Source of the DNA: JACVRW01 sp034664125 | GTDB taxonomy: Bacteria; Actinomycetota; Thermoleophilia; Solirubrobacterales; Thermoleophilaceae | NCBI GenBank assembly: GCA_034664125.1 | Contig: JAXDIG010000023.1 | Coordinates: 1-64,000, forward strand | Length of the DNA: 64,000 bases | Reading direction: 5' to 3' | Shown: positions 1 to 8,167 of the stretch, piece by piece | Position numbering within the stretch: the stretch's first letter is position 1 | How the letters are laid out: each line of letters starts with the position of its first letter | Program-made: the position numbers and the translations under genes | The notes under the pieces: generated by a model | The model's database searches: none | What the model was told of the DNA's origin: nothing | What the model saw: the letters and a program-made list of their open reading frames with translations, nothing else

Positions 1-2061
1 GGTCGCGAGACCGAGATCGAGCGGATCATGCAGATCCTCTCGCGCCGCCAGAAGAACAACCCGGTGCTGATCGGCGAGCCGGGCGTGGGCAAGACCGCGG
101 TGGTCGAGGGCCTGGCCCAGCTGATCACCAACGGCGAGGTGCCGGAGCTGCTCAAGAACAAGCAGATCTACACGCTCGACCTGGCGGCGCTGGTCGCCGG
201 TTCGAAGTACCGCGGCGAGTTCGAGGAGCGCCTCAAGAAGGTGATGAAGGAGATCACCCAGCGCGGCGACATCATCCTGTTCATCGACGAGCTGCACAAC
301 CTCGTCGGCGCCGGCGCCGCCGAGGGCGCGATCGACGCGGCCAGCATCCTGAAGCCGGCGCTCGCGCGCGGCGAGCTGCAGACGATCGGCGCGACCACGC
401 TCGACGAGTACCGCAAGTACCTGGAGCGCGACTCGGCGCTCGAGCGGCGCTTCCAGCAGATCCGCGTCGACCAGCCCTCCACGGAGGACACGGTCCAGAT
501 CCTGAGGGGTCTGCGCGACCGCTACGAGCAGCACCACCGCGTCGGCATCACCGACGAGGCGCTGAGCGCCGCCGCCGAGCTGGCCGACCGCTACATCTCC
601 GACCGCTTCCTGCCGGACAAGGCGATCGACCTGATCGACGAGGCCGCCTCACGGGCGCGCATCAAGTCGATGACGGCCCCACCCGTCTACCGCGAGCTCG
701 AGGAGGACATCGAGACGACGCGGCGCGACAAGGAGGCGGCGATCGAGGCGCAGGAGTTCGAGAAGGCCGCGAACCTGCGCGACAAGGAGCGCCAGCTCAC
801 CAACAAGAAGCGCGAGCTCGAGGAGCAGTGGCGCTCGGGCGAGTCCGGCGAGCGTCCGGAGATCGGCGAGGAGGAGATCGCCGACATCGTCTCGATGTGG
901 ACCGGCATCCCCGTCTTCAAGCTCACCGAGGCGGAGACGCAGAAGCTGATGCGCATGGAAGACGAGCTCCACAAGCGCGTGATCGGGCAGAACGCGGCCA
1001 TCGAGGCCGTCTCGAAGGCGATCCGCCGCTCGCGCGCCGGGCTCAAGGACCCCAAGCGCCCCACCGGCTCGTTCATCTTCCTCGGCCCCTCGGGCGTGGG
1101 TAAGACCGAGCTCGGGCGCACGCTCGCCGAGTTCCTCTTCGGCGACGAGGACGCCATGGTGCGGATCGACATGTCCGAGTACATGGAGAAGCACTCCGTG
1201 TCGCGGCTGGTCGGGTCCCCGCCCGGCTACATCGGCTACGACGAGGGCGGCCAGCTCACAGAGGCCGTGCGGCGCAAGCCGTACAGCGTGCTCCTGCTCG
1301 ACGAGATCGAGAAGGCGCACCCGGACGTGTTCAACATCCTGCTCCAGATCCTGGAGGACGGCCGGCTGACGGACGCCCAGGGCCGCACGGTCGACTTCCG
1401 CAACGCGATCGTGATCATGACCTCGAACATCGGGGCCTCGGAGATCGCGAAGAACACCGGCATCGGCTTCACCGTCGGCGACGAGACGGGACTCTCGTAC
1501 GACGACATGAAGAACCGGATCATGGGCGAGCTGAAGAAGGTCTTCCGCCCCGAGTTCATCAACCGCATCGACGAGGTCATCGTCTTCCACAAGCTCACGA
1601 AGGTGGAGATCTCCTCCATCGTCGAGCTGCTGCTGAAGCGGATCCGCGAGTCGCTGGCCGATCGGGAGCTGTCGCTCAACCTCTCCGACGACGCCGCCGA
1701 CCTGCTGGTCGAGAAGGGCTGGGACCCGTCGATGGGCGCGCGCCCGCTGCGCCGGGCGATCCAGCGCTACATCGAGGACCCGCTGGCGGACGAGGTGCTC
1801 TCCCAGAGCATGCCGCCCGGATCCACCGTCGAGGTGGACAAGGCGCCGGAGGAGGACGAGCGGGACGTCACGATCACGATCGTGAAGCCCAAGGAGCGCA
1901 AGCGCGAGACGGTCGGCGTCGGTGCCCAGGGGGATGCCCGCGAGGAGGGCTCCTCGACGGACCCGTCCTCCGGCGGCGACGACCTGCCCGACGACCCCGA
2001 GGTGCTGCCGGAGATTCCGGACGCGCCGCCGGCGCCCGACGGCGAGTCCGCGCCCGAGTAG
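1..2061 (+). CDS. clpC: ATP-dependent Clp protease ATP-binding subunit ClpC, 5'-truncated
   Basis: AAA+ unfoldase that feeds substrates to ClpP; cytoplasmic. The reading frame is open from base 1, so the N-terminal Clp repeat domain lies outside the window. Visible parts in order: first AAA+ module with Walker A GEPGVGKTA (about visible residue 25), the FIDELHNLVGAG Walker B region, a UVR/M-domain coiled coil (IEAQEFEKAANLRDKE), second AAA+ module with GPSGVGKTE (about visible residue 362), Walker B LLLDEIEKAH and a Clp C-terminal domain. The tail after about residue 630 is acidic and Pro-rich and ends in SAPE; it is longer than in many ClpC proteins. radA and disA follow downstream, as in Bacillus. 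The UVR domain supports ClpC over ClpB. Confidence 0.97.
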   Translation, partial: GRETEIERIMQILSRRQKNNPVLIGEPGVGKTAVVEGLAQLITNGEVPELLKNKQIYTLDLAALVAGSKYRGEFEERLKKVMKEITQRGDIILFIDELHNLVGAGAAEGAIDAASILKPALARGELQTIGATTLDEYRKYLERDSALERRFQQIRVDQPSTEDTVQILRGLRDRYEQHHRVGITDEALSAAAELADRYISDRFLPDKAIDLIDEAASRARIKSMTAPPVYRELEEDIETTRRDKEAAIEAQEFEKAANLRDKERQLTNKKRELEEQWRSGESGERPEIGEEEIADIVSMWTGIPVFKLTEAETQKLMRMEDELHKRVIGQNAAIEAVSKAIRRSRAGLKDPKRPTGSFIFLGPSGVGKTELGRTLAEFLFGDEDAMVRIDMSEYMEKHSVSRLVGSPPGYIGYDEGGQLTEAVRRKPYSVLLLDEIEKAHPDVFNILLQILEDGRLTDAQGRTVDFRNAIVIMTSNIGASEIAKNTGIGFTVGDETGLSYDDMKNRIMGELKKVFRPEFINRIDEVIVFHKLTKVEISSIVELLLKRIRESLADRELSLNLSDDAADLLVEKGWDPSMGARPLRRAIQRYIEDPLADEVLSQSMPPGSTVEVDKAPEEDERDVTITIVKPKERKRETVGVGAQGDAREEGSSTDPSSGGDDLPDDPEVLPEIPDAPPAPDGESAPE

Positions 2062-2073
2062 GCGCGGCCCGGA

Positions 2074-2094
2074 GCGCCCGGCTCGGCCGGGCGC
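2074..2094. terminator. GC-rich hairpin between convergent genes
   Basis: A perfect 9-bp inverted repeat (GCGCCCGGC, loop TCG, GCCGGGCGC) lies 13 bases after the clpC stop and 12 bases before the stop of the convergent small gene. There is no T tract on either side, so intrinsic termination is inferred from position and stem strength. Confidence 0.55.
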
Positions 2095-2106
2095 CCGGGG
2101 AATTGC

Positions 2107-2397
2107 CTAGCGCGACAGGCACGTGGTCGCCACGTAGCGCCCCGGCACACCGCCGCGCTCCAGCGGGAACGCCAGCTCGCCGTTGACCGCCCAAAGCTCG
2201 GTGCGGCGGTCGCTGATGGCCCAGGCGGGCGGCCAGCGGCTCACGTCGGCGCCCTCGAGCGCCTCGATCAGCGCAATGGCTACCGCCTCGGTGCCGCGCT
2301 CGCGCACCGGGCGGCGCTGGCGGAAGCGCACGACGCAGTGGTGCGACGGCACGATCTCGCGCACCTCGGGGTGGTCGAGCCGGGCTACGCGCTGCAT
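2107..2397 (-). CDS. conserved small hypothetical protein (96 aa)
   Basis: Function not recognised. The 96-residue product starts at an ATG 21 bases from the divergent hydrolase start. Its C-terminal half has a protein-like pattern: SHHCVVRFRQR, then a helix-like EAVAIALIEALEG, then DRRTELWAVNGELAFPL and a C-terminal RYVATTCLSR. The His-His-Cys and late Cys could bind metal, but that is speculative. The frame stays open upstream only as an antisense shadow of the hydrolase, so the ATG at 2397 is preferred. It converges on clpC across a hairpin. Confidence 0.55.
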   Translation of the reverse strand: MQRVARLDHPEVREIVPSHHCVVRFRQRRPVRERGTEAVAIALIEALEGADVSRWPPAWAISDRRTELWAVNGELAFPLERGGVPGRYVATTCLSR

Positions 2398-2418
2398 TCC
2401 CGGGAACAATGACGCCCT

Positions 2419-2967
2419 ATGGCGAGCAAGCGGAGCGCGGTGATCGTGGTGGACATGCTGAACACCTATGACCACGAGGACGCCGATCGGCTGGTCCCGA
2501 GCGTCGAGAACGTGCTCGAGCCGATCGCCGGGCTGGTCGAGCGGGCGACCAGCGAGGGCGTGGAGGTGATCTACGTCAACGACAACTACGGCGACTGGCG
2601 CTCGTCCCACGAGCAGCTCGTCGAGGCGGCGCTGAAGGGTCGCCGTCCCGACCTGGTCGAGCCGATCCTGCCGCCCGGCGACGCGGAGTTCGTCATCAAG
2701 GCGCGCCACACGATCTTCTACATGACGCCGCTCGAGTATCTGCTCTGGCAGAAGGAGATCGGCCACCTCGTCCTGGCCGGGCAGGTGACCGAGCAGTGCA
2801 TCCTCTACAGCGCCCTGGACGCGTACGTGCGCCACTTCGAGGTCACCATCCCCACGGACGCCGTCGCGCACATCCACGAGGACCTGGCCCAGGGGGCGCT
2901 GAAGATGATGGAGCGGAACATGAGGGCGGAGCTGGTGTCCGCCGCGGAGTGCCGACTGGAGGCCTGA
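2419..2967 (+). CDS. isochorismatase-family cysteine hydrolase
   Basis: 182-residue alpha/beta hydrolase of the isochorismatase-like superfamily (nicotinamidase, N-carbamoyl hydrolases and similar). The catalytic triad is visible: Asp12 in VIVVDML, Lys94 in VIKARHTIF and Cys127 in TEQCILYSALDA. The cis-peptide region before the Cys (LAGQVTEQC) is typical. Substrate cannot be told from sequence. The stop overlaps the start of the CDGSH gene (TGATG), so the two are probably co-transcribed. Divergent from the small gene at 2107. Confidence 0.9.
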   Translation: MASKRSAVIVVDMLNTYDHEDADRLVPSVENVLEPIAGLVERATSEGVEVIYVNDNYGDWRSSHEQLVEAALKGRRPDLVEPILPPGDAEFVIKARHTIFYMTPLEYLLWQKEIGHLVLAGQVTEQCILYSALDAYVRHFEVTIPTDAVAHIHEDLAQGALKMMERNMRAELVSAAECRLEA

Positions 2968-3188
2968 TGGAGAGAGTCGTGATCAAGGTCCGCCACAACG
3001 GGCCCCTGAAGGTGACCGGCCCGGTCACGCTGATCGACGCCGACGAAAACGAGTACGACCTCGGGGACGCCGGCGAGACGATCGTGCTGTGCCGCTGCGG
3101 CGCCTCTACCACGAAGCCGTTCTGCGACAAGACGCATTCGAAGATCGGATTCGAGGCGGCCGAGCGGGCCGTGAGACAATCGCGGTAG
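2967..3188 (+). CDS. CDGSH-type iron-sulfur protein
   Basis: 73-residue protein with one CDGSH cluster-binding motif: Cys42, Cys44, Cys53 and His57 (CRCGASTTKPFCDKTH), the 3Cys-1His set that holds a [2Fe-2S] cluster in mitoNEET-like proteins. The usual CDG is CDK here. No transmembrane segment, so it should be soluble and act in electron transfer or cluster handling. The ATG overlaps the hydrolase stop by one base, and the SRPBCC gene follows directly, giving a three-gene operon. Confidence 0.9.
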   Translation: MERVVIKVRHNGPLKVTGPVTLIDADENEYDLGDAGETIVLCRCGASTTKPFCDKTHSKIGFEAAERAVRQSR

Positions 3189-3629
3189 GTGGAACGCTCG
3201 AGTACCCAGCAGACCCACATCGAGGCTCCGCCGCAAGCGATCTGGGAGCTCGTCGGCGACCCCAACCGGCATCCCGACTGGTGGCCCGAGATGGTGGAGG
3301 TGGAGTGCGCCGACCTGAAGGAGGGCTGCCGCTATCGCGGCGTGGTGAAGGGACTCTTCGGAACCGACCCGCACGAGCTGCTGATCGAGCGGCTCGAGGG
3401 CTGCCGCGAGGTTTCGATCTTCTGCGAGGGGACCGGGGTGACGACGCGCTTCCTGTTGACGGAGGCGCAGGGCGGCACGTTCGTGCAGGGCTACTTCGCG
3501 ATCGAGCCCAACACGATCGGCATGAAGGTGCTGGGCGCGGTGGGTGGGCGGCGCTTCATGCGGTCGTGGCTGGAGAGCTCGCTGGAGAACTTAAAGCAAG
3601 CGGCCGAGCGGTCGCCGGCTCCGTCGTAG
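3189..3629 (+). CDS. SRPBCC (START-like) family protein
   Basis: 146 residues with the polyketide cyclase/START-like pattern: IEAPPQAIWELVGDPNRHPDWWPEM at the N-terminus, a run of beta strands, and a long C-terminal helix (SWLESSLENLKQAAE). Proteins of this fold bind hydrophobic ligands; the ligand here is unknown. GTG start immediately after the CDGSH stop. The 3' end overlaps the convergent exonuclease gene by 74 bases; the last residues (ERSPAPS) look like extension through the overlap. Confidence 0.85.
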   Translation: MERSSTQQTHIEAPPQAIWELVGDPNRHPDWWPEMVEVECADLKEGCRYRGVVKGLFGTDPHELLIERLEGCREVSIFCEGTGVTTRFLLTEAQGGTFVQGYFAIEPNTIGMKVLGAVGGRRFMRSWLESSLENLKQAAERSPAPS

Positions 3630-5349
3630 CGGCGGCCGCGGCCGCGAAGCGCAGCAGCGCCGGCGCGCTCGGCGCCGGGTCGAGCGCCAGCTGCGGCGGT
3701 TCGTTGTCGGCGATCCAGCCCGCCACGAGCCTCACCTCGTCCACCTCGCCGGTAGGTACGACCGTTCGGCCCGGCGGCCGCGCCAGCGCCGCCTGCGTGC
3801 GCTCCACCAGCTCCGAGTGCCCCGGCAGCGGGCCCCAGTCCACGAGGCGGCCGCGTACCAGCCACAGCACGTCGAAGCGCTCCTTGACCGGGTGCCGGGC
3901 CAGAACCAGCCGCGGAGCCGCGTGCGTGGCGCGCAGGACCCCCTCCAGCCGCTCCAGCACCCACGCCAGCCGCTCGCGGCGGCGCAGCAGCGCGGCCGCG
4001 CGCTCGTAGCGGCGGTCGGCCGCCGCGTCCTGCATGTGGCGGTCGAGTTCCTCGAGCAGCGCCTCGCCCGCGCCGGGGCCCTCGAAGTGGCCCAGGGCGA
4101 GGTCGACCTGGCGGCGATAGGCGTTCGGGTCGAGGTCGCCCAGGCACGGGGAAACGCAGCGACCCATCTGCCCGTAGGCGGACGGGTGCTCGCGCGTCTT
4201 CAGCGTGCGGCCGCAGTGGCGCAGGCGATACAGGGAGGTGAGCTGGTCGGCGAGCTCGGCGGCGAGCGCGCGCGATCCGAGCGGCCCGACGTTGACCGCG
4301 TGGCCCGGGGCGGGCTCCGACGCCACCTCCAGGACCGGGTAGGGGATGTCGAGCCGGCAGCGCAGGTAGCAGTAGCGGTCGGTGCGCTTGAGCTTCACGT
4401 TGCCGGCCGGCTTCCACTGCTTGATCAGCCGGTTCTCGAGCACCAGTGCGCCCAGCTCCGAGTTGGTGGGCCGGTAGTCCACGATCGCGGCCCGCTCGGT
4501 CCAGCCCGCCGGCGCGCAGAAGTGGGCCCGGGCGCGCGAGCGCAGCGACACCGACTTGCCCACGTAGAGCGGGCGGCCGCGCTCGTCGCGAAAGATGTAC
4601 ACGCCCGGGTCGTCAGGCAGCGTGGACAGATCGGGGCGCTCGGAGGGTGGGATGCGCTCCGCCGGCTCGGTCTTGCGCGCCCGCCGGCGGCTGCGCACGA
4701 GGTCGAGCGCTTCGGCGACGGTCACGGCGTTGGCGCACACGCGCGGGAACAGGGCGCAGAACACGCGGGCGCACGTGAGGGCGTCGGGCAGGGCGCGGTG
4801 CACCTCCTCCACCTCGATGCCGAGCGAGTCGGCCAGCGGAGCGAGCGCCCGCTTGCGCGCGAGCGGGGCGAAGCGGCGCGCCAGCTGCACGGTGCAGAGC
4901 ACCGGCGGCTTGGGCCAGTCCAGGCCGCAGCGCTCGAACGCCTGGCGCAGCACGCGCGTGTCGAAGCGCGCGGAGTGGGCGATCAGCACCCGGCCGGCGA
5001 GCAGCTCGCCGATCTCCTCGAGCACCTCCCGCGGCGGAGGAGCGGCGTCGACCATCGCCTGGGTGATCCCGGTGAAGCGCTGGATCCCGCGCGAGAGCGG
5101 CCGTTCCGTCCGCACCACCGAGTCGAATGTCTCGTGCAGCTCGCCTCCACCGACAAGCACGGCCCCAACCTCGGTGAGCTCACAGAGGTCGCCCGCCAAC
5201 CCGTTCGTCTCGGTGTCGACGGCGAGAAACTCGGCCTCGGCCAGTGGCTGGTCGCGCAAATCCACGAACGACCGATGCAACCGCCCGGGCCGGACGGACT
5301 GGTGCACGTACTGCAGCGACAAGGGGGCGGCGCGGTGTGTGGGTAGCAA
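3556..5349 (-). CDS. DEDD exonuclease fused to GIY-YIG (UvrC/Cho-like) nuclease
   Basis: About 597 residues. The N-terminal half is a DnaQ-like 3'-5' exonuclease: FLAVDTETNG (Asp/Glu pair), AHSARFDTRVL, and HRALPDALTC (catalytic His and Asp). After a linker near residue 225 comes a GIY-YIG nuclease domain, PGVYIFRDERGRPLYVGKS, followed by a UvrC-like region with Cys residues (MGRCVSPCLGDL) and a UVR-like helix (RRYERAAALLRRRERL). Such fusions are known in actinobacteria and are assumed to act in DNA repair. The TTG at 5349 lies in an inverted repeat and has no Shine-Dalgarno site; a TTG at 5322 or GTG at 5307 is equally possible. The core starts at about 5270. Confidence 0.88.
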   Translation of the reverse strand: MLPTHRAAPLSLQYVHQSVRPGRLHRSFVDLRDQPLAEAEFLAVDTETNGLAGDLCELTEVGAVLVGGGELHETFDSVVRTERPLSRGIQRFTGITQAMVDAAPPPREVLEEIGELLAGRVLIAHSARFDTRVLRQAFERCGLDWPKPPVLCTVQLARRFAPLARKRALAPLADSLGIEVEEVHRALPDALTCARVFCALFPRVCANAVTVAEALDLVRSRRRARKTEPAERIPPSERPDLSTLPDDPGVYIFRDERGRPLYVGKSVSLRSRARAHFCAPAGWTERAAIVDYRPTNSELGALVLENRLIKQWKPAGNVKLKRTDRYCYLRCRLDIPYPVLEVASEPAPGHAVNVGPLGSRALAAELADQLTSLYRLRHCGRTLKTREHPSAYGQMGRCVSPCLGDLDPNAYRRQVDLALGHFEGPGAGEALLEELDRHMQDAAADRRYERAAALLRRRERLAWVLERLEGVLRATHAAPRLVLARHPVKERFDVLWLVRGRLVDWGPLPGHSELVERTQAALARPPGRTVVPTGEVDEVRLVAGWIADNEPPQLALDPAPSAPALLRFAAAAAATTEPATARPLALSSPASSPATTA

Positions 5350-5379
5350 ACCGCGCGCATATGACCCGAATTGCTACCC
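5341..5379. repeat. inverted repeat before the exonuclease gene
   Basis: Perfect 9-bp arms GGGTAGCAA (5341-5349) and TTGCTACCC (5371-5379) enclose a 21-base loop that contains one copy of the CGCGCATATGAC element. Position between two divergent genes suggests a regulatory or mobile repeat. Confidence 0.6.
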
Positions 5380-5427
5380 GCACTCCGGGGTGGTGGGAGT
5401 GTGGTCGTCGAACCGCGCGCATATGAC
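5349..5427. repeat. short direct repeat pair with CATATG core
   Basis: AACCGCGCGCATATGAC occurs at 5349-5365 and 5411-5427, 62 bases apart. Similarity continues weakly for another 20 bases (both reach an A/C-CGCACT block). The gap between the divergent exonuclease gene and radA contains little else. Confidence 0.75.
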
Positions 5428-5449
5428 GCAAAACGGAACACGCACTTGC

Positions 5450-5503
5450 CGCGGCGGCGGCGCACCACCCTGGTTGCGCGGCGGCGGCGCACCACCTGGT
5501 TGC
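5450..5503. repeat. 27/28-bp tandem duplication
   Basis: Two adjacent copies of a unit that begins CGCGGCGGCGGCGCACCACC and ends TGGTTGC (5450-5477 and 5477-5503), differing by one C. It sits between the CATATG repeats and the radA promoter. Confidence 0.75.
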
Positions 5504-5556
5504 CGCAGTTACGGGCGCCGGCGCCGCCGGGGGGCGAGAGCATCCGCCACGGCGCT

Positions 5557-5562
5557 TAGCCT
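5557..5562 (+). promoter_or_regulatory. -10 hexamer of radA (leaderless geometry)
   Basis: TAGCCT, then 7 bases, then the radA ATG. No Shine-Dalgarno site precedes the ATG. Confidence 0.55.
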
Positions 5563-5569
5563 CGCAAGC

Positions 5570-6943
5570 ATGCCGCGTTCCGCCACCGACTACAGCTGCA
5601 GCTCCTGCGGCCACGAGAGCCCCAAGTGGCACGGGCGCTGCCCCGGCTGCGGCGAGTGGAACTCGCTCGTGGAGGAGGCGCGCGCCGCGCCATCCGCTCG
5701 AAGTGCCGCAGGCGGCTCGGCCAACGGCCCCCGTCGCTCGGGCGCCCGTGCCCTCAAGCCGGTCCCGCTCGCCGACGTCCAGGCCCCCGCGGTCGCGCGC
5801 CTCTCGACCGGCATCGGCGAGTTCGACCGCGTGCTCGGCGGTGGGCTGGTGCCGGGCTCGCTGGTGCTGATCGGCGGCTCGCCGGGGATCGGCAAGTCAA
5901 CGCTCACGAGCGCGGCGCTCGGGAACCTCGCGGCCGCGGGGCACCGCGTGCTGTACGTGTCCGGCGAGGAGTCGGCAGCCCAGGTCAAGCTGCGCGCCGA
6001 GCGCCTCGGGGGCCAGGCGCTGAGCGTGCCGATCGTCGCCGAAACCGACCTCGACGCCGTTCTGGCCACACTCGAGGCCGAGCGCCCCGACGCCTGCGTG
6101 ATCGACTCCGTTCAGGTGCTCTTCGACCCGGCCCTCACGGGCGCACCGGGGTCCGTTGGCCAGGTGCGCGAGGTGGCCGGCCGGATCATGCGCGTCGCCA
6201 AGCAGCTCGGCATCGCCACGCTGCTGGTGGGCCACGTGACCAAGGAGGGCTCGCTGGCCGGGCCGCGCGTGCTGGAGCACCTGGTCGACTGCGTGCTCTC
6301 GTTCGAAGGCGAGCGGGAGCGCACCTACCGCACGCTGCGCGCGCTCAAGAACCGCTTCGGCTCGACCAACGAGGTGGGTGTCTTCGAGATGGCCGAGCAG
6401 GGCCTTGTCGAGGTGGCGGACGCCTCCGAGCGCTTCGTGACCGAGGCCACCCGCGCGCCCGGGTCGGTCGTGCTCTGCGCGATGGAGGGCTCGCGGCCGC
6501 TGCTGGTCGAGGTGCAGGCGCTGGTGGCTCCCAGCGAGCTGGTGCCGCCGCGGCGCGTGGCCAACGGGGTGGACCGCAACCGCCTCGCGCTGGTGCTGGC
6601 GGTGCTGGCGCGGCACGGCGGGCTGGGGCTCGGCTCGAGCGACGTGTTCGTCTCAGTGGCCGGCGGGGTGCGGGTCGACGAGCCGGGGGCGGATCTGGCC
6701 ATCGCGCTCGCACTGGCCTCGGCGGCGAAGGGCACGCAGCTCGAAGGCGACGGCAAGCCGCTGGCGGCGTTCGGCGAGCTGGGGCTCACCGGCGAGCTGC
6801 GCCACGTGGCCCACGCCGACCGGCGCCTGGCCGAGGCGGCCAAGTTCGGTCTGGACGCCGTCGTGAGACCGGGCGACCGCACGACGACCTTGCGCCAGGC
6901 CCTTCAATTGGTGGCCGGAACCCCCCGGGCACGCGCCGCCTAG
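5570..6943 (+). CDS. radA: DNA repair protein RadA
   Basis: 457 residues, usual length. N-terminal C4 zinc finger (CSSCGHESPKWHGRCPGCGEW), RecA-like ATPase with Walker A GGSPGIGKST near residue 103, Walker B CVIDSVQ, the RadA-specific KNRFGSTNEVGVF motif, and a C-terminal Lon-protease-like domain lacking protease activity. RadA helps branch migration during recombination. The ATG is chosen because the zinc finger begins nine residues later and a -10 element sits 7 bases upstream; the frame is open far upstream only as a shadow. Neighbours clpC and disA match the Bacillus order. Confidence 0.97.
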   Translation: MPRSATDYSCSSCGHESPKWHGRCPGCGEWNSLVEEARAAPSARSAAGGSANGPRRSGARALKPVPLADVQAPAVARLSTGIGEFDRVLGGGLVPGSLVLIGGSPGIGKSTLTSAALGNLAAAGHRVLYVSGEESAAQVKLRAERLGGQALSVPIVAETDLDAVLATLEAERPDACVIDSVQVLFDPALTGAPGSVGQVREVAGRIMRVAKQLGIATLLVGHVTKEGSLAGPRVLEHLVDCVLSFEGERERTYRTLRALKNRFGSTNEVGVFEMAEQGLVEVADASERFVTEATRAPGSVVLCAMEGSRPLLVEVQALVAPSELVPPRRVANGVDRNRLALVLAVLARHGGLGLGSSDVFVSVAGGVRVDEPGADLAIALALASAAKGTQLEGDGKPLAAFGELGLTGELRHVAHADRRLAEAAKFGLDAVVRPGDRTTTLRQALQLVAGTPRARAA

Positions 6944-6996
6944 CCCGAAAACCGCTGCTCAGAGCCAAAACGGACGCAAGTCGCAAGCGTTTCCCG

Positions 6997-7002
6997 TAGA
7001 AT
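6997..7002 (+). promoter_or_regulatory. -10 hexamer of disA (leaderless geometry)
   Basis: TAGAAT, then 7 bases, then ATG at 7010. The more upstream ATG at 7001 overlaps the hexamer itself and so is unlikely to be the start. Confidence 0.5.
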
Positions 7003-7009
7003 GGGGTCG

Positions 7010-8119
7010 ATGCCGTATGCCGGGGATGATGTAGCAGAGCTTGAAGCCCGGCAGGAACCAAGGCTCGTACGGGCTCTGGAGATGGTGGCTCCCGGCACGG
7101 CTGTGCGGGAAGGCCTAGACAACACCGTCCAGGGTCGGACCGGCGCCCTCATCTGTATCGGGGAGTCGGAAGAGCTGAGCTTCCTGCTGTCGGGTGGAGT
7201 CAAGCTCGACGTCGACTACACGCCGGCGATGCTCTACCAGCTCGCCAAGATGGACGGGGCGATCGTGCTCGCCTCCAACGGCACCAAGATCCTGTGGGCG
7301 AACGTGCAGCTGATGCCGGACCCCACGATCCTGTCGCTGGAAACCGGCACGCGTCACCGCACGGCCGAGCGCGTCTCGAAGCAGACGGACGCGCTCGTCA
7401 TCGCCATCTCCGCCAGCCGCAGCGTGGTTTCGCTGTATCTGGACGGGGCGAAGTACATCCTCGAGGACATCCCGGTCGTGCTGGCCAAGGCCAACCAGGC
7501 CCTGGCCACGCTCGACAAGTACCGCAGCCGCCTGGACCAGGTTTCCACGCGCCTCACGGCGCTCGAGTTCGAGGGCGGCGTCACGCTGCACGACCTGCTC
7601 ACGGTGCTCCAGCGCGCCGAGCTGGTCACGCGAATGGCCGTGGAGATCGAGCGCTACATCGTCGAGCTGGGCGCCGAGGGGCGCCTGATCGAGATGCAGC
7701 TCGAGGAAACCATGGTCGGGGTGGCCGCCGACAAGTCGGCTCTCGTGCGCGACTACATCGTTGAGTCCTCCGAGGAGGGCTTCGCGATGGTGCTGGACTC
7801 GCTGGCCCGGCTGCCTCACCAGGACCTGCTGGACTTCGGTCGCCTCGCCGAGCTGCTCGGCCACGACCGCAAGCTGAACACCCTCGACCACCCCGCCTCG
7901 CCACGCGGCTACCGCATCCTGGGGCGCATTCCGCGCATTCCCAAGATGGTGGTGCAGTCGATCGTGAGCGAGTTCAGCGGGCTGGACGAGATCCTCGCCG
8001 CTTCCGATCCGGAGCTGGAGTCCGTCGAGGGAGTCGGGGACATGCGCGCGAAGGACATCCGCGAGGGCCTTCGCCGCCTGCAGGAGATCAACCTCGTGGA
8101 CCGCTACTTGCAAACTTGA
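7010..8119 (+). CDS. disA: DNA integrity scanning diadenylate cyclase DisA
   Basis: 369 residues. Condenses two ATP to cyclic di-AMP while scanning DNA for branched structures. The N-terminal DAC domain has both catalytic motifs, Asp82-Gly-Ala (KMDGAIVL) and Arg115-His-Arg (TRHRTAERVSKQT). A helical linker follows, then a C-terminal HhH DNA-binding region (ESVEGVGDMRAKDIREGLRRL). Start set at 7010, because the ATG at 7001 lies in a TAGAAT -10 element and has no ribosome binding site. carD follows 48 bases on. A c-di-AMP riboswitch occurs at 49092 in the same window, so the nucleotide very probably acts here as a signal. Confidence 0.95.
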   Translation: MPYAGDDVAELEARQEPRLVRALEMVAPGTAVREGLDNTVQGRTGALICIGESEELSFLLSGGVKLDVDYTPAMLYQLAKMDGAIVLASNGTKILWANVQLMPDPTILSLETGTRHRTAERVSKQTDALVIAISASRSVVSLYLDGAKYILEDIPVVLAKANQALATLDKYRSRLDQVSTRLTALEFEGGVTLHDLLTVLQRAELVTRMAVEIERYIVELGAEGRLIEMQLEETMVGVAADKSALVRDYIVESSEEGFAMVLDSLARLPHQDLLDFGRLAELLGHDRKLNTLDHPASPRGYRILGRIPRIPKMVVQSIVSEFSGLDEILAASDPELESVEGVGDMRAKDIREGLRRLQEINLVDRYLQT

Positions 8120-8167
8120 GAACCAGGGCGGCACGAACGCCGCCTCGACCGCGTAGGAGGGAACACC

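Noticed and set aside
5341..5379. Inverted repeat as an intrinsic terminator
   Set aside because: It lies between divergent genes, where no transcript should end, has a 21-base loop and no T tract.
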